Assembly (NCBI GenBank): GCA_026394745.1
Contig: JAPKXP010000062.1
Location: forward strand, 1-8,986
Source of the DNA: Candidatus Altarchaeota archaeon
GTDB taxonomy: Archaea > Altiarchaeota > Altiarchaeia > IMC4 > SCGC-AAA252-I15
DNA: 8,986 nt
Reading direction: 5' to 3'
The notes below the pieces were generated by a model that was not told where the DNA came from, did no database searches, and saw only the letters and a list, made by a program, of their open reading frames with translations. Positions 1 to 6,548 of the stretch are shown in pieces. Every line of letters starts with the position of its first letter. Positions within the stretch are counted from its first letter, which is position 1. A program made the position numbers and the translations under genes.

Positions 1-243
1 TGGGGCACGGGAAGCGAAAGCAAACTCTGCACCAGAAGATACGGCGTATACAACATAAGCGCTTCAAGGCTGGAGAAGGGAGTCGACATATTGATACAGA
101 AGGACGACGGCTCCATGACCAGGCAGACGCTGACTGAAACAGGCATAGTGGAGTTCGACGACATAATGGTGCGAGCCATCCTCGACAGGGAACACTACAT
201 CGTCGGCGGCTACACCCTCCTTTACGTATACCCGAAACAGTAA
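1..243 (+). CDS. C-terminal fragment of an unrecognised protein, 5' end outside the window
   Basis: The frame is open from the first base of the window and ends at TAA, giving 80 residues without an internal stop. I do not recognise the family. The visible tail is hydrophilic with alternating charged and beta-prone stretches, such as KGVDILIQKDDGS and a closing GYTLLYVYPKQ, and has no membrane segment, so a cytoplasmic alpha/beta or beta domain is likely. It contains one cysteine and no obvious zinc site. The next gene, the RNase P protein gene rnp2, begins one base after this stop. The two are therefore probably co-transcribed, and an RNA-processing or translation-linked role is possible, but only by context. 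I am sure it is coding because of the open frame and the tight junction, and unsure of everything about its function. Confidence 0.7.
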   Translation, partial: WGTGSESKLCTRRYGVYNISASRLEKGVDILIQKDDGSMTRQTLTETGIVEFDDIMVRAILDREHYIVGGYTLLYVYPKQ

Positions 244-244
244 A

Positions 245-577
245 ATGCCCAAGATGCTACTCCCGACGCTGCGGGAGCGGAACCGCTACATGACCTTCGA
301 AGTCGTTTCAGGAGACAAGTTTGAGAGGAAGGAGGTCGCAGCCGCAGTCTGGAACTCGCTGACGCGCCTCCACGGCGAACTCGGCGCCTCAAAGACGAGC
401 CTCTGGCTCATGGACTGGGATAAAGACAAGGCATCCGGCATACTGAAAGTCAACCACAAGTCCGTGGACACGCTAAGGTCGTCCCTAGCGCTGATTAAAG
501 ACGTGGAAAAAAAGCAGGCCGTATTCCACGTGAAAAGAACCAGCGGAACACTCAAGAAAGCAAGGGAATTCACGTAA
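245..577 (+). CDS. rnp2: Ribonuclease P protein component 2 (Pop5/Rpp14 family)
   Basis: A 110-residue protein, the usual length for archaeal Rnp2/Pop5. In this family the protein pairs with Rnp3 (Rpp30) and binds the catalytic domain of RNase P RNA, helping to cleave 5' leaders from pre-tRNA in the cytoplasm. Family marks seen here are LPTLRERNRY at residues 6-15, GELGASK at 44-50, GILKVNHKSVDTLRSSLALI at 65-84 and the closing SGTLKKA at 100-106. Two starts are possible, residue 1 or Met4 (position 254). I keep the first because it begins one base after the upstream stop, although no Shine-Dalgarno is visible, and translation is probably coupled. The end overlaps the convergent tfe gene by 8 bp. 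Identification rests on motif recall, not a search, but the pattern is distinctive. Confidence 0.9.
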   Translation: MPKMLLPTLRERNRYMTFEVVSGDKFERKEVAAAVWNSLTRLHGELGASKTSLWLMDWDKDKASGILKVNHKSVDTLRSSLALIKDVEKKQAVFHVKRTSGTLKKAREFT

Positions 578-1079
578 GGCCGAGAGTCTTCCTCTTCAGC
601 TCGTTAAGCCTCCTGATCTCAGAGTTAATGTCCCTAATCTCCTGGGGAGTCCTCTCCGTCTTCAACTGCCGCCCGCAGCTTTCGCACGCAAAATTCATGT
701 CGATTGCAGCGCCGTAATCCACAGTCGAACAGTCGCACGAGTAAAGGATGTCCCCGTTGCCTGAACCTAGCATGCCGCTGAGCCTCCCAAGCTTCGAATC
801 CAAATACTTGGAAGCATAGTCAAGAATATTCTCCTCCCGCCTACTCCAATAGTAGGAAAACCAACCCTCCTTAGGGCCCTTAGTCCTCTGGAGGCTGACA
901 AGCCGCTTCTCATGCAACTCATTCAGGATACTCCTAACCCTCGTATCCTCCAAACGAACCTTATCAGACAATTTAGAATCCAGCATAGGCTTATCCAACT
1001 TACTGATGATTAGAACATGCTCAGAACCCAAAGACTCCTCCAAAACATCCCTCAAAGCACCCCTAACCAAAAAAGCCAT
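570..1079 (-). CDS. tfe: Transcription factor E, alpha subunit (TFE/TFIIE-alpha homologue)
   Basis: A 169-residue protein from ATG at 1079. A TTG six codons upstream is in frame, but the ATG fits the promoter better. TFE alpha is a basal factor that binds RNA polymerase and the TBP/TFB/DNA complex and helps open the promoter. Residues about 5-80 form a winged helix, with SKLSDKVRLEDTRVRSILNE as the helix-turn-helix part and a tryptophan-rich end, GWFSYYWSR, at 72-80, typical of the family. Residues about 113-139 form a zinc ribbon with C115, C117, C132 and C135 as ligand candidates, then a charged helix (about 145-165) suited to a coiled coil. The first knuckle is CxC rather than the usual CxxC. 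No partner TFE beta gene is visible. It has its own promoter and converges on rnp2. Confidence 0.88.
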   Translation of the reverse strand: MAFLVRGALRDVLEESLGSEHVLIISKLDKPMLDSKLSDKVRLEDTRVRSILNELHEKRLVSLQRTKGPKEGWFSYYWSRREENILDYASKYLDSKLGRLSGMLGSGNGDILYSCDCSTVDYGAAIDMNFACESCGRQLKTERTPQEIRDINSEIRRLNELKRKTLGLT

Positions 1080-1103
1080 GGACAACAATATACGCAACAG
1101 GAG

Positions 1104-1112
1104 TATAAAAAG
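1104..1112 (-). promoter_or_regulatory. TATA-like promoter for tfe
   Basis: Read on the minus strand this is CTTTTTATA, an AT-rich archaeal TATA-like box. Its centre lies about 28 bp before the tfe ATG at 1079, so a start site about 25 bp downstream would fall at or just before the ATG. The mRNA would be leaderless or nearly so, in keeping with the lack of a Shine-Dalgarno. The box begins five bases after the stop of the upstream same-strand gene, and its T5 run could also serve as a weak termination signal for that gene. Confidence 0.5.
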
Positions 1113-1116
1113 AATA

Positions 1117-2169
1117 CTATTCGCGAGACGCCGCCCTGTTTTCCGCTGCGTGTTTCATCAGGTTTACGGCCACGACGAGTATTATTGGTCCGAGGAATAT
1201 TCCCGAGAATCCGAAGGTTATGGGTCCGAATACGTAGGCGAGCATCAGGAGGCCGCGGTGTATTCTTTTGCCTCCCCCGCTGACGTGGGGTCGGATTAGT
1301 AGATTGGGTCCGTAGTCGACTATGGCCGCGGTTCCGATTAGGAAGCTTGCTATGAACCATGCGTTCCGCATCAAGTTGTCTTGAATCTGGGATTTCACGA
1401 TAAGGTATACGGTCGCCGGAATCCATACGAATGCGACTCCTATCGCCGGTATCAAGCTTGTGAAGCCGCATAACACGCCGAGGAGTATCGGGTAAGGCAG
1501 CTTGATTCCTATGGGGTCTACGGCGTTTACGGTTGTGAAGAGTATTACGGCGATGACTGATATTATGAACGCGGTTAGTATGTTTCCGTAGAACACCTGG
1601 CTTAGGTCCGTGTCGATGTCGTCGAACAGGCGTTTCATGGAAGCCGCTTGGCTGGAAAACAAGTGCTCCTGCGCCCAGTGCCTCAGGCGGCTGCCGTCCA
1701 TCAGCAGGTAGAAGGATGCCAGCAGCATAATGAACGTCTTGAACGCCACGCCGAATGCGCCGTATAGTATGGATGCGCCCATGTTTATCACGGTATGGAC
1801 GTCGGGGTCGCTGTTGGCGAGCGCTATAAGCTCTCCCGGGCCGAGGTTTGAAGCCAGCTGGGAGTAGTTGCTTACCGTCTTTTCTATGCCGCTGAGCTGG
1901 CTTATGTTGCTTGAGCCTATGAAGCTCGCGGCCTCTATGGACGCGACGGCGAGCGTGTATAGGACAACTATTGTTATCGGCAGGACTACGATGCACAGCG
2001 CTATCGCCGCGCTGACCGAGCCCGTCTTAATGCTGCGGTTGACTCTCTTGTAGAGCGGCCTCGCGATGTAGTACATGAACAGGCCGTAGACTATGACGTC
2101 CAGCATCGAGCTTGCGAGAGCGTACAGCAAGACGAGTGACGCGATAACGAGCACAATCCGTCTGTCCAT
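1117..2169 (-). CDS. AI-2E family transporter (PerM/UPF0118-type membrane protein)
   Basis: A 350-residue polytopic membrane protein, the usual length for the AI-2E family, whose members export small molecules or exchange ions; the name does not prove autoinducer transport. Hydrophobic segments lie near residues 5-22, 52-75, 133-157, 196-215, 227-258, 268-285 and 305-338. Two marks place it: GFTSLIPAIG at 235-244, matching the family's conserved loop with a Pro-x-Ile-Gly core, and the C-terminal run from ITFGFSGIFLGPIIL (317-331), matching the family's FGxxGxxLGP motif. An N-terminal pair of helices precedes a soluble central region (about 80-130). ATG is at 2169 with no Shine-Dalgarno. It starts 28 bp after the stop of the ABC permease, so it may be the last gene of that operon or have its own weak promoter. 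Confidence 0.85.
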   Translation of the reverse strand: MDRRIVLVIASLVLLYALASSMLDVIVYGLFMYYIARPLYKRVNRSIKTGSVSAAIALCIVVLPITIVVLYTLAVASIEAASFIGSSNISQLSGIEKTVSNYSQLASNLGPGELIALANSDPDVHTVINMGASILYGAFGVAFKTFIMLLASFYLLMDGSRLRHWAQEHLFSSQAASMKRLFDDIDTDLSQVFYGNILTAFIISVIAVILFTTVNAVDPIGIKLPYPILLGVLCGFTSLIPAIGVAFVWIPATVYLIVKSQIQDNLMRNAWFIASFLIGTAAIVDYGPNLLIRPHVSGGGKRIHRGLLMLAYVFGPITFGFSGIFLGPIILVVAVNLMKHAAENRAASRE

Positions 2170-2197
2170 AAGGAGATAATTGTTATTTACGGCTTAA

Positions 2198-3403
2198 TTA
2201 TTCGTATCTCAGCGCTTCCACAGGTTTTAGTCCTGAAGCCTGCATTGCAGGAAGGACTCCTGAAAGGCAGCCTACGATGAACGAGAACGACAAGGCTCCG
2301 AAGATGAGGGAGGGCGACATGTTAGCCTCGATAAGCCCCGAGTTCCCTGAGGCGACGGCCAGATATTCCACGAGTTTTGATATGCTTAGCCCCATGATGA
2401 TGCCTACGATGCCGCCAACCATGCCGAGTACGCCGGATTCCACAAGGAATAACATGAGTATGTCGGAGTTTCTGGCACCGACTGCCTTCATCACGCCAAT
2501 CTCCTGGGTTCTCTCCAGGACGCTGGTGTACATGGTGTTCATTATGCCTATGCCCCCGACGAGGAGGGATATGAACGCAATCCCGATTAGGACGACCTGC
2601 ACCGCGTTAAGCACGATTCCGAAGCTCTCCATCATCTGCTCCTGAGTCTGCACGCTGAAGTCCTCGTCGCCCTCCTTCTGGCCGCGGTCCCTGCGCATCT
2701 TCTTCTTAATCTCCTCGGCGACCAGGGAGGGCGTTGACCCGGGCTTGATTTTGGCCATCAGCACGTAGTATTCCTCAGTGCCGAAAAGGTCTTTTGCGGT
2801 CTCGAGGGGAACGTAAATCTGCTGGTCGTCCTGCTGGTTTCCGAAAGTCTCTAGGTTGGCTATGACGGTAAAATCCCGGCCGTCGATTAACAGACGATCC
2901 CCGACCTTCACGGTATGGCCGAGCAGCGTGTCGTCCGTCGCAATCCGGTAGCCCACTATAGCCTTGTTCTTGTCGCTTGGAACGAACTTCCTGCCCTCGC
3001 GTATCTTGACGTACTGCATGTCCTCTATGAGCTTCATGGCCTTGTCCGTGGGAATGCCAATGATGAAGGTATAAACTATCTTGTCCCGGTACTCGACCTG
3101 CGACATCTTGGTTATCATCGGCGCCACAAGGTCGACGTCAGCGACATCCTCGATAATCTTCTTGTCGTGGTCGGTAAGCTTGGACGCCGTGGGAGCTCCG
3201 AAACCCTGCCCAGGCATCACCATCACGATGTCGGGGCCCATCATCTCAAACTGCTTTGTGACAGCGTCCTTCATGCCCTGGCCTAGCGATATGAGGGCTA
3301 CGACCGTCGCTATTCCCAGGAATATGCCTGCCATGGTAAGCCAGCTCCTGACGCCCTTGTGAAACAGCCCCTTCAAAGCGAAATCGAAGTAGTCCTTAAT
3401 CAT
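2198..3403 (-). CDS. MacB/FtsX-type ABC transporter permease (intact paralogue A)
   Basis: A 401-residue permease with MacB/FtsX architecture: one N-terminal membrane helix (about 22-42, after an amphipathic stretch with SWLTMAGIFLG), a large extracytoplasmic MacB-PCD-like domain (about 43-262), and three C-terminal helices (about 263-288, 316-345 and 365-386) forming the FtsX domain. The conserved cytoplasmic loop TSVLERTQEIGVMKAVGA at 293-310 contacts the ATPase in this family. The open frame runs 67 codons further upstream, but that extension overlaps the preceding gene and looks non-native. ATG at 3403 overlaps the previous stop as ATGA, with GGAGGCGAT 9 bases before it as a Shine-Dalgarno. 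Family members couple ATP hydrolysis to mechanical work on envelope substrates instead of classical transport. The substrate is unknown. It probably pairs with the other permease or as a homodimer. Confidence 0.9.
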   Translation of the reverse strand: MIKDYFDFALKGLFHKGVRSWLTMAGIFLGIATVVALISLGQGMKDAVTKQFEMMGPDIVMVMPGQGFGAPTASKLTDHDKKIIEDVADVDLVAPMITKMSQVEYRDKIVYTFIIGIPTDKAMKLIEDMQYVKIREGRKFVPSDKNKAIVGYRIATDDTLLGHTVKVGDRLLIDGRDFTVIANLETFGNQQDDQQIYVPLETAKDLFGTEEYYVLMAKIKPGSTPSLVAEEIKKKMRRDRGQKEGDEDFSVQTQEQMMESFGIVLNAVQVVLIGIAFISLLVGGIGIMNTMYTSVLERTQEIGVMKAVGARNSDILMLFLVESGVLGMVGGIVGIIMGLSISKLVEYLAVASGNSGLIEANMSPSLIFGALSFSFIVGCLSGVLPAMQASGLKPVEALRYE

Positions 3404-3948
3404 CTTGAGCGTATCGCCTCCACCGGAGTAAGTTTCGCAGCCCTCCACGCGGGAAGAAGCCCGGACAACGAACCCATGACGAAAGAGAGCACTACGACGC
3501 CCAGGAGGAGCAGCGGGGACATGTTGGCCTTGAGTATCCCGGCCTCCCAGTACCTGTCGGACAGGAACACGACGCCGTTGCTCAAAGCCAGTCCCAGGAT
3601 GCATCCGATAACGCCTCCGACTACGCCGAGCATCCCGGCCTCAATCATGAACAAGAGCAGTATGTCGCTCCTCGTAGCTCCGACAGCCTTCATGACACCA
3701 ATCTGATTAGTCCTCTCCAAGACGCTCGTGTACATCGTCGTCATGATTCCTATGCAGCCTACCGCAAGCGAAATCAATGCTATCCCGGTTAGAACCCACT
3801 GTATCATGTTCAAGATGACGAGAAAGCTCTTTATCATCTGCTCCGCAGTCTGCACGCTGAAATCCTCCTCATCCTCCTTCACGCCGTGCTTCCTTCGCAG
3901 CTCCTTCTTGATGTCTTCAGCCACGTCACTCGGCTTGAAGCCGTCCAT
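3400..3948 (-). CDS. C-terminal half of split MacB/FtsX-type permease (paralogue B)
   Basis: 182 residues from ATG at 3948, or 183 from GTG at 3951, which has GAGGT nine bases upstream. It holds the end of the extracytoplasmic domain (1-40, with a charged linker ending EDFSVQT), then three membrane helices (about 44-68, 97-125 and 144-166) and the ATPase-contact loop TSVLERTNQIGVMKAVGA at 74-91. It closely resembles residues 220-401 of the intact neighbour, and its end overlaps that gene's start by ATGA. It lacks helix 1 and most of the ectodomain, which sit in the adjoining upstream ORF in another frame. Its first 40 residues should lie outside the cell, yet no helix precedes them, which makes independent function doubtful. 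It could be half of a broken gene, a sequencing artefact or a separately translated subunit. Confidence 0.8.
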   Translation of the reverse strand: MDGFKPSDVAEDIKKELRRKHGVKEDEEDFSVQTAEQMIKSFLVILNMIQWVLTGIALISLAVGCIGIMTTMYTSVLERTNQIGVMKAVGATRSDILLLFMIEAGMLGVVGGVIGCILGLALSNGVVFLSDRYWEAGILKANMSPLLLLGVVVLSFVMGSLSGLLPAWRAAKLTPVEAIRSR

Positions 3949-3965
3949 CACGTTAACACGACCTC
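3946..3965 (-). other. TGATG junction and frame break inside permease B
   Basis: On the minus strand the N-half reads GTC GTG TTA ACG TGA, while the C-half frame reads GTT AAC GTG ATG across the same bases. The C-half lies one base back (-1) relative to the N-half. Reading back in the C-half frame, a TGA closes it only four codons before GTT, so the overlap zone is short. No slippery heptamer of the usual -1 frameshift type is visible. A GAGGT lies nine bases before the GTG codon. A deletion of 3n+1 bases, about 100 nt, would explain both the frame change and the missing ectodomain segment. Confidence 0.7.
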
Positions 3966-4520
3966 GAAATCATACCCCTCGGCAGAAATCTTGTTGCCTC
4001 TTTTGATAGGATACTTGAAATAGTCCGTCGCAAGCGTCCTCCCGACAGTCACCTTAAACTTGTCGCTGGGGTTCAAGTAACTGCCGTCCTCAACAATCAT
4101 GTAATCCAGCGTCTTGTAGAAGTTCACGGACTCCGAGTCTGTCGGAGAGCAGAACACCATCAGGAACTTCTTCTCCCCCTTGAAGTCGGCAAGCAGCGAC
4201 GTAGCGTACAATCCTATCGCCTTGTCCACGCCGCGAACGCTCCTCACCGTCTCCACGTCATCGTCAGTAAGCTTGGCCGAAGACATGGTGCTGGAAGCCA
4301 TGGCAACAATACCGCCCGAGCCTCCGCCGGGGGTGATTATGATACGGTTGCCCCCGACCTTCTCGAACTGCTCGTTGACCACGTCCTGCAGCCCCTGACC
4401 TAAGGACACCAAGGCCACGACAGCCATCATCCCGATGAAGATGCCAATCAGCGTAAGCCAGCTCCTAAGCTTCCTGTTGGCTATGCCCTTCACCGCGAAG
4501 ACGAAATAATCGGCTATCAT
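3948..4520 (-). CDS. N-terminal half of split MacB/FtsX-type permease (paralogue B)
   Basis: 190 residues from ATG at 4520. Residues 1-42 carry the first membrane helix and its preamble (KLRSWLTLIGIFIG at 17-30), and 43-188 most of the extracytoplasmic domain, including a glycine-rich loop PGGGSGG at 64-70 where the paralogue has PGQGFGA. It ends abruptly at EVVLT, about where the paralogue's residue 181 falls, just before roughly 33-36 residues that are missing. The stop TGA overlaps the ATG of the C-terminal half as TGATG. The start is 11 bp after the stop of the secreted-protein gene, with only a weak AGGG upstream, and the open frame extends 26 codons further without family resemblance. 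No other stop or frame break was seen in either half, so any breakage is a single event. Confidence 0.8.
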   Translation of the reverse strand: MIADYFVFAVKGIANRKLRSWLTLIGIFIGMMAVVALVSLGQGLQDVVNEQFEKVGGNRIIITPGGGSGGIVAMASSTMSSAKLTDDDVETVRSVRGVDKAIGLYATSLLADFKGEKKFLMVFCSPTDSESVNFYKTLDYMIVEDGSYLNPSDKFKVTVGRTLATDYFKYPIKRGNKISAEGYDFEVVLT

Positions 4521-4531
4521 GCTTGAACGCC

Positions 4532-5827
4532 CTAGCGCTTGAAAACGCGCTTGTCTATGAAGGTCGTTATGACGCCGACAATCTTCAAGAGCAGCCACAA
4601 CGCGAGATACGCGAACACCAGGCCTGGAACCAGGATGACAACCATCATCAGCGTCTGGGTTCCGTTAGTCTGCGGGTGCTTCATGTAATACTCGGAGTCA
4701 GGCATCACGTTCAGGAACACCTGCGGCTCCTCCACGTGAACGATGTTGTTGTTCTCCTCGGTGTAGGTTATCTTAACCTTCAGCGGAATCTTGCCGTTCA
4801 CGCCGTCAGCGACCTTTACGCTGAACTCCTCGCTCTGGAAGTCGTCTGAAGCAAGGTTGCCTATGTAGGCGTCGGTCTTCGAAGTGACCGTATAGTCCTT
4901 CGTGTCGAGAATCTGTATGGACAGGAACTTAGCGTCGACGAAAGCGGTGTTTGCAACGCTTAACGTAAGCTTTCCTGTCGAGCCTGACTTGAAGTCGTCC
5001 TGCTTGTCTAGGGACGCCTCAACCTTGGGCGAGCCGCCAACCTTCACGCCCAACATTCTAGTCATGGTCTGCTTCGACCCGTACCGGTCGACAGAGGATA
5101 CCGTCACAGGAATCTCGTAGGCCTTAGGGGATGCTACGCTGTCGACGTATAGCGTGAACGAAATGTTCCGGGGGTCGCTGTCGGATATGTCGCCCACGTA
5201 AACCTCGTTGGATCCTAGTATGGTCAGTGGCGAGGACGCGTTGGCTGAAACGCTGACGTGCCTTGCTATGCCTCCGCCGACGTTGACCAGCTGGACGTTG
5301 AACGCCGCCTTCTCGCCTGCCCTAGCCTGGTCGTCCGACGAGACTATGAACTGCACTACCCCATTGATGGTAACGTTGAAGTCGTATGTCCTCGAGAGCG
5401 ACGGCGCCTGGTATTCGGCGTTTGTCTCGTAAACCTGGAACTCCAGGGAATACGACGTTACGGGAGCGTCGTCGCTGACCTTAATCTTGAACGGCGTAGT
5501 CCAGCTCTCCCCCTTGAACATGTGGCCGACCTTCTTCTCGCCATCCTTTATGATCACGTAGCGCGACGAGATTTCGTCGTTTGGAACGAGCTTGACTATG
5601 TAGAAAACGTTCTGGTCGTTGATTGTAGGGCTCTTCCCGGTCCCGCCCGCAGGCGCCGAGAACAAATCCCTCTTTTGAAGCGACTCGTGGAACTTCACGT
5701 TGATGTCGACGTCGTTGCCAGCCTCAACGTACGACGGCTCGACTGACACGGAGTCGACTATGACCTGGGCCGAAACGTACTGCGCTATCAGAGACAAAAC
5801 CAAGATGCATAAAACAATTTTTTTCAT
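4532..5827 (-). CDS. Secreted, membrane-anchored beta-sandwich protein (COG1361 S-layer/CARDB-like)
   Basis: 431 residues from ATG at 5827; a TTG six codons earlier is in frame, but the ATG has a strong Shine-Dalgarno seven bases upstream. A signal peptide (1-20, KK then a hydrophobic core ending VSA) is followed by about three Ig-like or CARDB-like beta-sandwich units (about 21-155, 156-262 and 263-376). One C-terminal helix (392-420) and a basic tail KRVFKR then anchor it with the bulk outside the cell. Possible N-glycosylation sequons are at N151, N196, N221 and N388. Proteins of this kind often sit beside MacB-type ABC genes in archaea, and here it lies between ATPase and permeases, so it is likely the extracytoplasmic partner (adaptor or substrate-recognition part). 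Exact function is unknown. Confidence 0.82.
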   Translation of the reverse strand: MKKIVLCILVLSLIAQYVSAQVIVDSVSVEPSYVEAGNDVDINVKFHESLQKRDLFSAPAGGTGKSPTINDQNVFYIVKLVPNDEISSRYVIIKDGEKKVGHMFKGESWTTPFKIKVSDDAPVTSYSLEFQVYETNAEYQAPSLSRTYDFNVTINGVVQFIVSSDDQARAGEKAAFNVQLVNVGGGIARHVSVSANASSPLTILGSNEVYVGDISDSDPRNISFTLYVDSVASPKAYEIPVTVSSVDRYGSKQTMTRMLGVKVGGSPKVEASLDKQDDFKSGSTGKLTLSVANTAFVDAKFLSIQILDTKDYTVTSKTDAYIGNLASDDFQSEEFSVKVADGVNGKIPLKVKITYTEENNNIVHVEEPQVFLNVMPDSEYYMKHPQTNGTQTLMMVVILVPGLVFAYLALWLLLKIVGVITTFIDKRVFKR

Positions 5828-5828
5828 T

Positions 5829-6548
5829 TCAAGTACCTCCTTCAACTACTTTACCGTCCTTAAGCCGGACTATTCTGTCGGCGTATTTGGATAGGTTAGC
5901 GTCATGCGTGACCATCACCACGGTCTTGTCTTCCTCCTCGTGCAGTTTGGTGAGGAGCTTCATAACCTCTTCGCCGCTCTTGCTGTCGAGGTTGCCGGTG
6001 GGCTCGTCGGCAAGGATGACCTGAGGGTCGTTGGCGAGCGCCCTCGCTATCGCAACCCTCTGCTGCTGTCCGCCGGATAGTTCGGCCGGCTTGTGGTTGA
6101 GCCGGTCGCCGAGGTCCATCAGCTCGAGGAGCTTCTTCGCCTGCTTCTCCCTCTCGTACGAGGGTACGTCCTGGAATATCATGGGCATTGCCACGTTCTC
6201 GATTGCCGTGAGAGTATGCATTAAATTGAACTGCTGGAATATGAAGCCGATTTTCCTGCCGCGTATCTGCGCGAGGTCGCTTTCGCTCAGGTGGGATATG
6301 TTGTTCCCGCTCAGGTATATCTCACCTTTAGTGGGCACGTCGAGGCATCCTACCATGTTCATGGCGGTGCTCTTGCCTGAGCCTGACGGACCCATGATGG
6401 CGACGAACTCGCATGGCATGACTTCCATGCTCATTCCGCATAGCGCTGGGACTTCGACCGTGCCCATCTTATACACCTTCCACACGTCAACGAGCTTGAT
6501 TATCGGGTCCTTGACGCAGGCTACACTTTTTTCCTTTTTGTTTTTCAT
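5829..6548 (-). CDS. ABC transporter ATPase, MacB/LolD family
   Basis: A 239-residue cytoplasmic ATPase with all catalytic marks in order: Walker A GPSGSGKST (53-61), Q-loop in FIFQQFN (103-108), signature LSGGQQQR (157-164), Walker B VILADEP (177-183), D-loop GNLDSKSG (185-192) and H-loop MVTHD (212-216). The pattern IMGPSGSGKST, VGCLD and EPTGNLDS is typical of the MacB/LolD/FtsE branch that drives FtsX-fold permeases. Two copies should bind the permease pair and power movement of the extracytoplasmic domains. The first 15 residues (lysine-rich, CVKDP) extend before the usual domain start but are not clearly a separate domain. ATG overlaps the regulator's stop as ATGA with no Shine-Dalgarno visible, so translation is probably coupled. 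The next gene starts one base after its stop. Confidence 0.95.
   Translation of the reverse strand: MKNKKEKSVACVKDPIIKLVDVWKVYKMGTVEVPALCGMSMEVMPCEFVAIMGPSGSGKSTAMNMVGCLDVPTKGEIYLSGNNISHLSESDLAQIRGRKIGFIFQQFNLMHTLTAIENVAMPMIFQDVPSYEREKQAKKLLELMDLGDRLNHKPAELSGGQQQRVAIARALANDPQVILADEPTGNLDSKSGEEVMKLLTKLHEEEDKTVVMVTHDANLSKYADRIVRLKDGKVVEGGT
5835..5843 (-). promoter_or_regulatory. Strong Shine-Dalgarno deciding the start of the secreted-protein gene
   Basis: The minus strand reads GAAGGAGGT, then a 7-base spacer and ATG at 5827. It lies inside the last codons of the ATPase gene, whose TGA stop precedes the ATG by one base. This favours the ATG over the in-frame TTG at 5845 and gives a full signal peptide from the first residue. 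Confidence 0.75.

Noticed and set aside
1052..1996. A 314-codon open frame on the minus strand inside the AI-2E-family gene
   Set aside because: It lies in another frame of a clearly recognisable membrane protein, is arginine- and proline-rich in the manner of a shifted GC-rich frame, and runs through the tfe promoter and start.
2170..2197. Promoter or terminator between permease A and the AI-2E-family gene
   Set aside because: The 28-bp gap is AT-rich with a GTAAATAA stretch, but spacing to the ATG is about 20 bp and no T-run is present, so neither call can be supported.
3404..3604. 67-codon N-terminal extension of permease A
   Set aside because: It overlaps the end of the preceding permease half in another frame, has no family resemblance, and the ATG at 3403 has an ATGA overlap, a Shine-Dalgarno and matches the paralogue's first residues.
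3946..3965. Programmed -1 ribosomal frameshift joining the permease halves
   Set aside because: The frames are in the -1 relation, but no slippery heptamer lies in the short overlap zone, and joining would still leave the ectodomain about 33-36 residues short.
4521..4598. 26-codon N-terminal extension of the split permease's first half
   Set aside because: It overlaps the secreted-protein gene and looks unlike the paralogue, while ATG at 4520 aligns with the paralogue's start.
5258..5746. 162-codon plus-strand open frame opposite the secreted-protein gene
   Set aside because: It is antisense to a gene with signal peptide, sequons, anchor and Shine-Dalgarno, and its product resembles no protein family.
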